A program made the translations under genes and the position numbers. A stretch of 64,000 bases of DNA from assembly GCA_036172665.1 (NCBI GenBank), contig CM069876.1:44175001-44239000 (forward strand), given 5' to 3'. The notes under the pieces were generated by a model. The model ran no database searches. It was not told the DNA's origin and worked only from the letters and a program-made list of their open reading frames with translations. This stretch comes from Prosopocoilus inquinatus (lineage: Eukaryota > Arthropoda > Insecta > Coleoptera > Lucanidae). How positions within the stretch are numbered: position 1 is the stretch's first letter; each line of letters opens with the position of its first letter. Shown here piece by piece: positions 9,733 through 19,564 of the stretch.

Positions 9733-10729
9733 TTTATTATTGAAGTATCTGTTCGGTGACGCTCACATGTTGGTTGGAAGTGAGTTGTTTCTGTAATAAT
9801 AAAATATGTTCAACGTGGTCCGTGGTTGCAACATCACTTTGAATCACTATAATTACTTGGCACTTGGTTCTCAAGAGAGAAATTGTTTATAAAAAGATTG
9901 AATTATATATAAAACGAGCGCAGAATTAAAAACAACCGCTTTTTAAACTGAACACCAACTTGACGGAATAACCTCTAAAAACTGTCTTGTAAAATACTTG
10001 AAGCTCACTTTCTCATATCAATAATCTTCATTATAAAAAGTTACTTACGTTTTCAATATGTTTACATTAAATTATTGCACGTTATCACATTTTATCACGA
10101 TAAACAAGTAATCAAAATATTTTAGGTTATGATGCTCATACACGCACTTGACGTTAGCCGCGTATTTGAACTTTGAGTGTTGCCAACTGTCGCGCTTCAA
10201 AACCACCCCTCGGCGCGCTCGTGTAACGCGGGTGGTGAAAAACCAAACGTTTCTCTCTTTTCCTCCCCCTCGTGATTTACGGTTACGACGATTACCCAAA
10301 TGCCCGTAACAAATTTCGCGTGTGCAAACAAAATTTCCCCGATTATTCAGAGAGGGATGCGTCAGCTAGCGTCGCGCAAAAAGCGCAAACGCACCGCATC
10401 TCGCGCCGCTTTCAACGGGGTAAATACACCCTTATTTTCGAGCCGCCGACGACGACGAATAATACCTACGGTCGGTGCGCGGCGACGCATCGCTTCCCGA
10501 ACGCCAGAAGAACGAGCCGGCGTCGCGACGCTCGTGATTTTTCAAAGTAGTAGTAAAGTTCGCACGGCCGTTAGCCGTTAACCACCATCAACACCGAGAC
10601 GTCGACTTTCGCCAGGAAACTTCTAAGTAGTGAATGAGAACGATTTTTTTAAAATTTAATAATAATCGAAAGACTATATATTCTGTATATCTATTTGTTT
10701 ATCGCAAATTAAACTATTGTGAATTTAAA
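9733..10729. promoter_or_regulatory. Shared divergent promoter region of Pex6 and the MGCNTSK gene
   Basis: The two genes start about 1 kb apart on opposite strands. From about 10140 to 10620 the DNA is much richer in G, C and CpG than its surroundings, with many CGCG and GCGC sites, as in a CpG-rich housekeeping promoter or 5' UTR. A possible acceptor for a Pex6 5' UTR exon (minus TTATTACAG before AAACAACTC) lies near 9795. No TATA box was found. The start sites are not resolvable by eye. Confidence 0.5.
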
Positions 10730-10835
10730 ATGGGCTGTAACACTAGTAAAGAAACGATTACGACGTCGGAGGAGAAAGAACACATTAACGGGGAAGAAAA
10801 TTGTATAAACGAAGCGGAAAAGACAGACGCGAAAG
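10730..10835 (+). CDS. First coding exon of an N-myristoylated/palmitoylated acidic protein
   Basis: ATG in an AAAATGG context encodes MGCNTSKETITTSEEKEH and on to EKTDAK, 35 codons plus one base, then G before GTAAGA (phase 1 donor). Gly2 with S/T at position 6 fits N-myristoyltransferase, and Cys3 fits palmitoylation, so the protein should be anchored to the inner face of the plasma membrane. The rest is acidic and disordered. An upstream in-frame ATG (10634) exists, but MGC is the better start. From memory the opening resembles neuronal GAP-43-like proteins such as insect igloo; this is a guess, and IQ-motif exons were not found downstream. No further exon is visible in the window, so intron 1 may be very long. 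Confidence 0.6.
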
Positions 10836-10969
10836 GTAAGATGAATTAAAACAAAAAGAAAACATAAATTTTGTACGTGGTCATTACCTAGAGTAGATAA
10901 AGTCCATAGACTGTGGCACGAAAGCACAAAAACTTTACATTTCTAGAGCGTTTAAGCATAGTTAAACTC

Positions 10970-13330
10970 CACCGCGTTCAGATCTATAGAGCGAAGCTAT
11001 ACTTAAGTTATCAAACATTTATTTCTTAATGAAGAATTCATGAATTTTAAATTAAAACAATTGGCTTTGAGAAGGATTAGAGTTAAGAGGTTCGTTAACT
11101 CTAGTAGGTACATCCACGTCTATAGAGCGAAGCTATACTCTTAATAAAAAAATCATGGATTTCAAACAACACTAAAAAAATTAGCTTCGAGAACGGTCAG
11201 AGAAAGTAAGTTACACGTCAGTGTCTATAGAGCGAAGCTATAGTTTGAGCTCGTATTTTATTGAAATTGAAATTGAAATTTTATTATTATCTATTCGCTG
11301 GGGTAAGTCGGGGTTAAATTAATAACTAAACTAAAATATTGAGTGAAGCTATATTCTTGAGTTCTATAACTTTAAAAGTATGACTCGAGAACAATTATAG
11401 TAAAGATGAACTTTGCTACGTTTACATTTATAGAATGAAGCTATATCTACTCTGTACTTTAATTACACCGTAGCTTCACAGGTTAATGGTGTAATTAAGT
11501 TTAAAGAGTTCAGAGATTTAGAGCTACAGGATGAAGCTTATTCTCAGAGCTTTTTAACTCGTCTGTTTCAACGTAAAACCCGGTCCGCATCTAAGTATAG
11601 ATAGAGTCAAGCTATACTCTGAACTTTTCAAACTTGTTTACGCTGCTAGCTTCGCCGTCTCCGTATCTATTGAGTGAAGCTATACTCTGAGTTTTTTAAC
11701 TTAATTATTTCAATGTTCATTTTTATTCCACAAAATATACATCGAGAACGTTTAGAGATGATAAGAAGTCTTCATAGTTAACTTTGCTACGTCCACGCCT
11801 ACATAATGAAGCTAACACTGCAATTAAGTTTGTTTGAAAAGTTCGGAGTATTAAAATCTGTAGAGTGAAGCTAAACTATGAGTTTTTCTTTTAACTCGTG
11901 TAGACCAACGAAAAATCTTATTATGTCCGCGTCTGTCTATAGAGTCAAGGCCTATACTCTGAACTGTTCAAACTTAATTATACTGTTAGCTTTGCCGTTT
12001 CCAGATTTACGTCCAGACTGAAGCTATATACACCGAATTCATCAAACTCATTTACTGTATTCTGTATTTTACTGTATTGTAATTCATATAAGCAAAATTA
12101 ATTTACTCTAAGTACTTCGATTAGAGGCTAGAGCTAACGAACTGTAGTCTTCTCAGTTAGCTTCGCCGTATTCAGATATGTACAATAAAACTAAATTCCC
12201 AAAGATGTGAACCTAACGGTGCAATTAAAATTAATAGCTTCACCGCAGTCACATCTGTAGAACAAAGCTAAGTTTCCAAAGTTCTGAAGCTAATGATGTA
12301 ATTAAATTTAAAAAGTTCAGATTATTCAGATCTACAGAGCGATAGCTTCGCCGCATTCACATCTGTAGAACAAAGCTAAGTTTCCAAACTTCTGAAGCTA
12401 ATGGTGCATTTAAATTTAGAAATTTCAGATTATTCAGATCTACAGAGCGTTAGCTTCGCCGCATTCACATCTGTAGAACAAAGCTAAGTTTCCAAACTTC
12501 TGAAGCTAGTGGTGTAATTAAATTTAGAAAGTGCAGATTATTCAGATCTACAGAGCGATAGCTTCGCCGCATTCACATCTGTAGAATGAAGCTAAATTCC
12601 CAAACTTGGAAACCTAACGCTGTAATTAAATTTAAAAAGTTCAGATTATTCAGATCTACAGAGCGATAGCTTTGCCGCATTCACAACTGTAGAATAAAGC
12701 TAAATTCCCAAAGTTCTGAAGCTAATGGTGTAATTAAATTTAAAAAAAATCTGATTGCTCAGATCTACAGAGCGATAGCTTCGCCGCATTCACATCTGTA
12801 GAATAAAGCTAAATTCCCAAACTTGGAAACCTAACGCTGTAATTAAATTTAAAAAGTTCAGATTATTCAGATCTACAGAGCGATAGCTTCGCCGCATTCT
12901 CATCTGTAGAACAAAGCTAAGTTTTGCAAACTTCTGAAGCTAATGGTTTAATTAAGTTTAAAGAATTCAGGTTACTCAGATCTATAGAGCTTTTTGGACT
13001 CATTTATTTTAAAGGAAAATCTTGATATGTCCCCATCTATACCTAGAGTCAAGCTAAACTCTAAACTTTTCAAACTTAATTGCACTGTTAGCTTCGCTGT
13101 ATCTGGATCTATAGAGAGAGAGGCGATAGATACATCGAACTCATTATATAGTAATTGAAAAATCTATTATTACCGCACATGGATTGCACACAAGCCAAAT
13201 CGATTAGAGATAATGAGCTCTGTAGTCTTCACAGTTCAGTTAGCTTCGTCGTATTATGCAGATCTGTAGAACAAAGATAAATTCCGGAATTCCCTAATTA
13301 CACCGTTAGCTTCGTAAGCGAATGGTGGTA
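10970..13330. repeat. GCGAAGCTA-family array, left block
   Basis: Loose units of about 110-140 bp, each with TCTATAGAGCGAAGCTATA or a diverged form (AGATCTACAGAGCGATAGC, then TTCGCCGCATTC). The early part (10.97-12.1 kb) is older and more diverged. The same family forms the array at 19.57-22.46 kb, in opposite orientation: CAGTTAGCTTCGCCGTAT here equals the reverse complement of units there. No coding potential. Confidence 0.85.
12200..12990. repeat. Homogenised 108-bp subarray
   Basis: AGATCTACAGAGCG recurs at 12329, 12436, 12544, 12652, 12761 and 12869 (spacing 107-109 bp). Units also share ACATCTGTAGAAYAAAGCTA and the segment around CTAATGGTGTAATTAAATTT. These copies are far more alike than the flanking units, which marks recent local expansion. 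Confidence 0.9.
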
Positions 13331-13673
13331 ACACCAATGTTTTGACGACAAGCATCGAAAATAAAGTCTCCGTGGATGTTATGTATTATAAGTCAAAACA
13401 AAAATGGCGATTGCGTCCGTACTAAATATTAGTAGAACCGTTTAAAGAACAAATATTTAGAAACGAGAAATTCGAATACAAGTGCTGAATATATCGGGTC
13501 TTCATTTAATTCTGTATCTCACGTGATTTAATCTAAAATTGTTTTAAATGCGATGCGAACATTTTTCTTTTATACAAAGTGATTGTTACAATCGTAAAAA
13601 TTGAAATAGCGCAGGCGCAAACAAAAGCAATCGACGCTTGCTGTCACGGTTCTGTCACTCATTCGTGTGCGTG
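13331..13673. other. Unique AT-rich stretch upstream of the 13.7 kb transcript
   Basis: Single-copy DNA with no exon or repeat recognised. The last 60 bases before the initiator are less AT-rich. Confidence 0.4.
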
Positions 13674-13678
13674 TCAGT
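13674..13678 (+). promoter_or_regulatory. TCAGT initiator
   Basis: TCAGT with A+1 at 13676. GGTCAC at +27 resembles a downstream promoter element but is one base off the canonical +28 spacing. The initiator lies 49 nt before the signal-peptide ORF. Confidence 0.35.
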
Positions 13679-13724
13679 TGTCTAACTATCAGGCTGAGCT
13701 TGGTCACGTGGGATACAACCAGCT

Positions 13725-13799
13725 ATGAAGATCCTGTATTTAGCGGTGCTGATAAAATTGATTTTTGCAGTCAACGCCTTGGTGCGAACGTTTAATTGA
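13725..13799 (+). CDS. Signal-peptide exon or micropeptide
   Basis: A 24-codon ORF, MKILYLAVLIKLIFAVNALV then RTFN and stop. It has a lysine at position 2, a hydrophobic core and a VNA cleavage site: a textbook signal peptide. Position just behind an initiator argues for a real first coding exon. TTG before GTGCGA could be a weak donor, leading to a mature-protein exon not seen here. Alternatively the transcript ends near the AATAAATAATG at 13993 and makes only a tiny secreted peptide. The protein family is not known. Confidence 0.4.
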   Translation: MKILYLAVLIKLIFAVNALVRTFN

Positions 13800-14070
13800 T
13801 TGTTGCTCGTTCGCGTTCGGAGAAGAATTTAAAATTATCAGTCTCAAGGTCGAGGCCAGCCTCGCTGGCGACGCTCTCTGTGTTTTTGTTTTTGTTGCAT
13901 CTTCCTTTGTATTGTGTGTATCTTCCCCCTCGTAAGAAGATCGATATCCGGCGCCTCCACCAGAAATGTTATTCGATATATTAATAAGCCAGAATAAATA
14001 ATGATTACATTAAAATATTAACTTGCACACATGAGCAGCTTCACACTATATTTAGAGACGAGAGATGTAG
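13800..14070. other. No gene recognised
   Basis: A short pyrimidine-rich stretch, with a possible polyadenylation signal AATAAA at about 13993. The 60-codon frame here has no ATG-initiated start of note. Confidence 0.3.
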
Positions 14071-14122
14071 GTACAGTCATCTTCAATTAAAATGCACCTA
14101 CTTAAGGTGTGCATGACTGTAC
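14071..14122. repeat. Imperfect hairpin, TACAGTCAT ends
   Basis: GTACAGTCAT at 14071 and ATGACTGTAC ending at 14122 bracket a second inverted pair, TGCACC and GGTGTGCA around TACTTAA. It looks like the terminal fold of a miniature foldback element. Confidence 0.5.
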
Positions 14123-14975
14123 ATACTCTTACATTAGTGAAGCCCACCTTAAGGTTTCCTGGTTTATATTTTATAAATCTCTTTGCATTATCTTATTATT
14201 TTACTTGAAAATAAAGACGTTTATTATTAATTTTCCGTACCGAATTGTATTCAGTTACTCCTTTAACCTTTACTTTTAAATTTGTTACTAGTAGCTATAT
14301 ATATTTGTATTTTTCTTTATTCTGCTCATCAGTTACTTTAGTTTTATTATTGTACTTTTTAGGTCATACTTCACTCGCCGCAGACAAGTCCTAGGACTTT
14401 GCGGCCATTATTTGTTCTTAATTATAATTTACCCTTCTTTTTTTTTTTTTTTTAAATCTGTATTAAATTTCAAATTTTCTATGGTTTTTCTTTGTTATCT
14501 TACTAGCAATTATTAAGTAATTATTTTCTTGCCTGTATTTTTTTCTTCTCTAATGTTTGACTATATTTCTATAGTTTTTTTCTTTGTTATTTTACTAGCT
14601 ATTATTAAGTTAATTATTTCCTGCTTGTATTTTTGCTCAAATGTTTGACTATATATTTGTAAAAACTTTCTTTGGGTATTATAAATAAATGAAAAAAAAA
14701 AATTCAAACGTACGAGTTTAAGTTTTTGTACAATTTGGGAATCGATGTTTTTCATACTGTTTCCTAACGTATGATTCAAGGAAATTCGTGAAGATGTCGC
14801 CACTGAAACTTGTTACGGTTTTTCTTTCGTTTTTGGATATTTAATTTTTGCAGCGATTTAATTTAATTTAATAAAAGAACTGGAGGAAAAAATATTATTT
14901 CGTTACTTCGAACCCCGACGTTTTGGCAAGATAAGAAAATCGAAAGTAAAGGCGTTGTTGTGGTTTGACGAAATG
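14123..14975. other. AT-rich DNA with a ~90-bp two-copy duplication
   Basis: CTATRGTTTTTYTTTGTTAT, then TTACTAGC and TATTAAGT, occurs at about 14480 and 14570, each copy ending AATGTTTGACTATAT. No exon is recognised. Confidence 0.5.
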
Positions 14976-16140
14976 TCCAGAGATGGCGCCACTTTATTTT
15001 TCGTAATTCGTTGCTTTTTCTATAATTTTCTCTTTCTTTGACGCCTCGAAACCTCCACTTTATTTTTCGTGATTTGTGGCTTTTTCTATGATTTGCTCTT
15101 ACTTTGCCATCATCGATCTTCAGTTTGGAACTGCGCCAAAAATATACTTTTTTTATATCCATTTGTATTTTTGAAATTTGGATTCCCCGGGGCTAAACTT
15201 TTTAATTGCAAAAAATATATGAATGTAGATGGCCATATCAGCGTTTAAAAAAAACTCACAAGGGACAAGAAAGAAAGATAATGGCAATAAAATTATTTTT
15301 TTATCGCTTAAATAAATATGACAATTTTTTTTTCCAATTTATAATTAACGATAAGTTTTTCGTGTGAAAAAAAATAATTCAACGAAACCTCCAGAGATGG
15401 CGCCACTTTATTATTCGTGTATTGTGTCTTTTTCTATGATCTGCTCTTACTTTGCCATCAACGATTTTCTGTTTGCAACTGAGCCAAAAATATACTTTTT
15501 TATGTCCATTTGTATATTCGAAATTTTGATTCGCCGGCCGAACTTTTTAATTGCAAAAAATATACGAATGTAGATGGCGATATCAGCGTTAATGGCTATC
15601 AAATTATTTTTTTATCGCCTAAATAAATATGACAATTTTTTCTTTCCAATTTATAACTAACGATAAGCCTGAAAAGAAATATAATTCAACGAAACCTCCA
15701 GAGATGGCGCCACTTTATTTTTCGTGATTTGTTGCTTTTTCTATGATTCGCCCTTACTTTGCCATCATCGATTTTCTGTTTTGCAACTGAGCCAAAAATA
15801 TACTTTTTTTTATGTCCATTTGTATATTCGAAATTTCGATTCGCCGGCCGAATTTTTTAATTGCAAAAAATATGCGAATGTAGATGGCGACATCAGCGTT
15901 TAGAAATTTTAAACGGCAAATGTCACTCACAAAGGACAAGAGAGAAAGATAATGGCAATCAAATTATTTTTTTATCCCTTAAATAAATATGACAATTTCT
16001 TTCTTTCCAATTTATAAATAACGATAAGTATTTCGCCTGAAAAAAATTAATTCAGCGAAACCTCCAGAGATGGCGCCACTTTATTTTTCGTAATTCGATG
16101 CTTTTTCTATAATTTGCTCTTACTTTGACGCCTGTCAGCG
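14970..16140. repeat. Tandem block with AGATGGCGCCACTTTATT
   Basis: CCAGAGATGGCGCCACTTTA occurs at about 14977, 15390, 15700 and 16063 (spacing roughly 410, 310 and 360 bp). Units share TTTGCCATCATCGATTTTCT, AAAATATACTTTTTTTATGT and GAATGTAGATGGCGATATC. A partial unit without the AGATGGCG core sits near 15050. The recurring AGATGGCGC resembles the core of insect CTCF sites. Confidence 0.8.
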
Positions 16141-16289
16141 TAATTCTTTTTAATGAAAATTTATTAATTTTACTCTACCATTCCATGGAGTGTTTTGTAA
16201 TAGTATTCTAAACTGTAGATAAGAATTTCCTCAATGGCATAAATGCCCCTCTTCATACGAGGTCTTATATAATTTGGTAATCGAAAGGA

Positions 16290-16543
16290 CTAAAAAATGA
16301 AAAAAAAAATGAAAAATGTAAAAAATGAAAAATGAAAAGAAATGAAAAATGTAAAAAATGAAAAATGAATATATGAAAAAATTAATTTCAATGGAAATTT
16401 AAAAACGACGAAAATCTCAAAGTCAACCCAACCCAACTCAATCCAAACGCTGAATTAAAAATTAAACTCAATGGTAATCTAAGTACATCGAAAATGTCAA
16501 GGTCAACCAAATCGAATGCCCAATCGAAAAACGAATTTAAAAA

Positions 16544-16597
<54 letters not shown>

Positions 16598-18300
16598 CAT
16601 GTATTCAAGGTCAATCCACACAGGCTGAATTCAGTCGAAGTAAGCCCAACCCAAAAAAGGAATACACAAAAAAATTTAAAAATCTAAAAAAAGAATCTAA
16701 ATTCAATGGATATCTAAATATAACGAAAATCTCAAGGTCAACTCAACTCAGTGAGCTCGATCCAGGAAAGACTTGAAAAACGTGAAAAACAAAACACTAT
16801 CGACCAATGAAAAATTATAATGAAAAATAAAAGCCGAAGAAAATTTTTAGAAAATTCAATCGGAATCAAATCCGACCCAGCCAAGGAAAAGTTAAGGAAC
16901 AATTTTAAAATTGAAAATTCAATTAAAAAATCAACTCAAGGTCAATCCACCCCAAACTGAACTCGCTTGAAACACTTAACGAAAAATATAATTCATAAAA
17001 TATTTTGCAAATTCGCCATTAGATGGCGCCTCTGTTCGACTTGATGAAATAAATCGGCCAATGTGTAAAACAAAACACTATCGACCAATGAAGAATGAAA
17101 AAAAATTAAAACTGAGAAAGTTTTTTAAAAATGTTCATTCTATCAAAATCAAGACCAGTCTAATTTTAAGGTCACCACTATTTTAAAGAATTAAAAATAT
17201 GAAGAAAAAAATAATAAAAAAATGCAATTAATTTTTTTTAGAAAGTTCAGTCAAAATCAGCTCCGACCCCAGCTAAAAAAGAGTTAAATTTTCTATTAAT
17301 AAATTCAATTTAAAAAAAAAGCAACTGAAGGTCAACCCAAATGAAGTAAATCCAATCCAAGAAAGGAACGCACAAGAAATAAACACTAAAAAAAATTAAA
17401 TTCAATGAAATCTCAAAGTCAACTCCCCACCTAAGTGAATTGAATCCAAGAAGAGTTTTCTAAACAATTTAAAACAGAAAACAAAAACCAATCGGCCAAT
17501 AACAAACGAATCGTCCGAGTGAAAAGCAATCGACTAACGAGAAATTAAAAAAAAGCGAAAGCCGAAGAAAATTTTTAAAAAATTCAATCAAGATCAAATT
17601 CGACCTAACCGAAGTTTTTAAAAAATAAAAAAATTGAAAATTCAGTTAAAAAACTTCACGGTCAACCCACCCAATTGAATTCAACTTAAATACCTACCCA
17701 AGAGGAATTCATAAAATATTTTGCAAATTCGCCAATAGATGGCGTCTCTGTTTGACTTGATGAAATACGTCGGTCAACGTGAAAAACAAGACACTATCAA
17801 CCAATGTAAAATTTTAAAAAATTAAAACTTATAAATTAATATTTTTTAAAAAGTCAAATCAAAACCTTGAGTCCAGTCTAATTTGAAGGTCAACACAACC
17901 AAGGAAGATATTTAAAAAAAATTAAAATAATGAAAAAAGTATTAAAAAATGCATTGAAGGTCAACCCAACCTAACTGACCTCAACCTAGGTAAACCCTAA
18001 CCGAACGGGGAGTTCGGGAGAAAAAATAAAAACAAAAAAGTTTAAAGCCACAAGACCTGAATCTAATTAAGTCGAACCAAGGAAAACATTTTTCAAACAA
18101 TTTAAGAGCGAATATTATTTTTTTAATAAAAAAATTAATTGATGAAACTCAACAATACTCAAGGTCAATTCAACTCAACCGGACTCGAGCTAAGTATGTC
18201 TAACTAATGAAAATGTTTTTAAACGATTTAAAGTTAAAAATTAGATTTAAAAAATTGAAAATAAAAATTAAGCTCAACAGATCTCAAGGTCAACCACAGC
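16290..18300 (+). repeat. TCAAGGTCAA-rich minisatellite, block 1
   Basis: Degenerate units with TCAAGGTCAACCCAACY, then A-rich spacers (AAAATTAAAA). About a dozen cores occur between 16.4 and 18.3 kb, several diverged (TCAAAGTCAA, TGAAGGTCAA). TCAAGGTCA is the monomeric binding site of NR5A (FTZ-F1) and is close to that of ERR receptors. Two units also hold CCATTAGATGGCGC (17016) and CCAATAGATGGCGT (17732). Non-coding. Confidence 0.75.
16547..16592. repeat. (TA)n microsatellite
   Basis: About 22 uninterrupted TA dinucleotides inside the TCAAGGTCAA array. Confidence 0.95.
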
Positions 18301-19560
18301 AGTCATTTGTTCTTTTTCTGACGCATTTTTAAATTTACTCGAAACTTTCACGATTTCAATTGTTTTAATTTTAATTCAATTTACTTTTAATTGTTTTGAT
18401 TTCGTTTCTTCTTTGTTCATAACAAAAATTACAAACCTTCAACCATTCAATTGCATTTTTTACTATTTTTTTTCATATTTTTAATTTTTTTTAATTCTTC
18501 TTTGGTTGTGTTGACCTACAAATTAGAACAAGAGCAGAAAGGGAAAGAGATGTACCGATCGATGTATTTTTGAAAGGCGAAAGTTTGCACCTACCTAAAC
18601 CCGACCCTGCCTCCTCATCTTTTAATAACGCAAATGTTTTATGCATAAGTTTCAGGCTTCAACAAATTTCCTTTCGCCTAATCACTGTTTACTTATTGTT
18701 AGTCTTATCAATCGATGGAGTTGCGTGTTGCCGACATCGAAAAACGTTTTCATTATTCAGGGGGGGTACGCAAGTAATCGCAGGTGCACCTCTGACGTCT
18801 TAATAGGCACGAAATCGCAGTCATTATTTTATGATTGAAGCAGCTCTAAATTGTTCATCATAAACTATAAATTCCTCACGGTCGCGCTCTGAAAAACACT
18901 AGATACGAATTTTTGTTGGCGCCCTTGGCAAATCTCCAACTATTTGTTACGAACTTTCTGAATATAAAAAATAATCTATTCTGAAAGATCTCTATAGAGG
19001 GGGGCATTTTTATTATTACGCCAATTTTATTGTCGGCCCTGTAAAATTCGCGCAGCAACATGGAAACAAAATTAAGGCCGGTAAAACATCGACTCGTCAT
19101 CACGATCGTATTAAGCACTTCCTATCAGCTTCGCACAAGTACCTACAACATATATAAACGACTGGGGTAGATCACAGATTAAAGATTAAACCCCCCTCGA
19201 GTACTAACTATAAAGGAAATACGACCATCGACGGCGCGAAGGGGAGTCGTAAACCCCCCCGTCGAGAGCACGAATCCGACCCTGTCATTAAGGCCGCGCA
19301 CTTCAGACTGGAAAAAGAGACAAAGAAAGCAAAGGCGTCGTAAATCAGGTGAAAGTTTGGCGGGCGGCTCTTCAATACATTAACTTGTATTCGATTATTC
19401 GATTTCGAACCCCCCTGTCGGGTCACATCATGCGTGAAGATTTGTTTCTGAAGTTTTTAGTTGGATTTAGATTAACATCTTCAGGGTATCTCAGATTCGT
19501 GCGGTAAAACTCAGAAAGAAAGGAAACGAGAGGGTTGGGCATGAGATAAATTGACAAAAT
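18301..19560. other. Single-copy DNA, no gene recognised
   Basis: The start is T-rich. From 18540 to 19450 the composition is mixed, with a few C-runs, but no exon with splice signals and no repeat seen elsewhere in the window. Confidence 0.4.
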
Positions 19561-19564
19561 TTAT

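Noticed and set aside
11000..13300. CRISPR-like regular spacing
   Set aside because: Units are contiguous tandem repeats in insect DNA, not short direct repeats with unique spacers.
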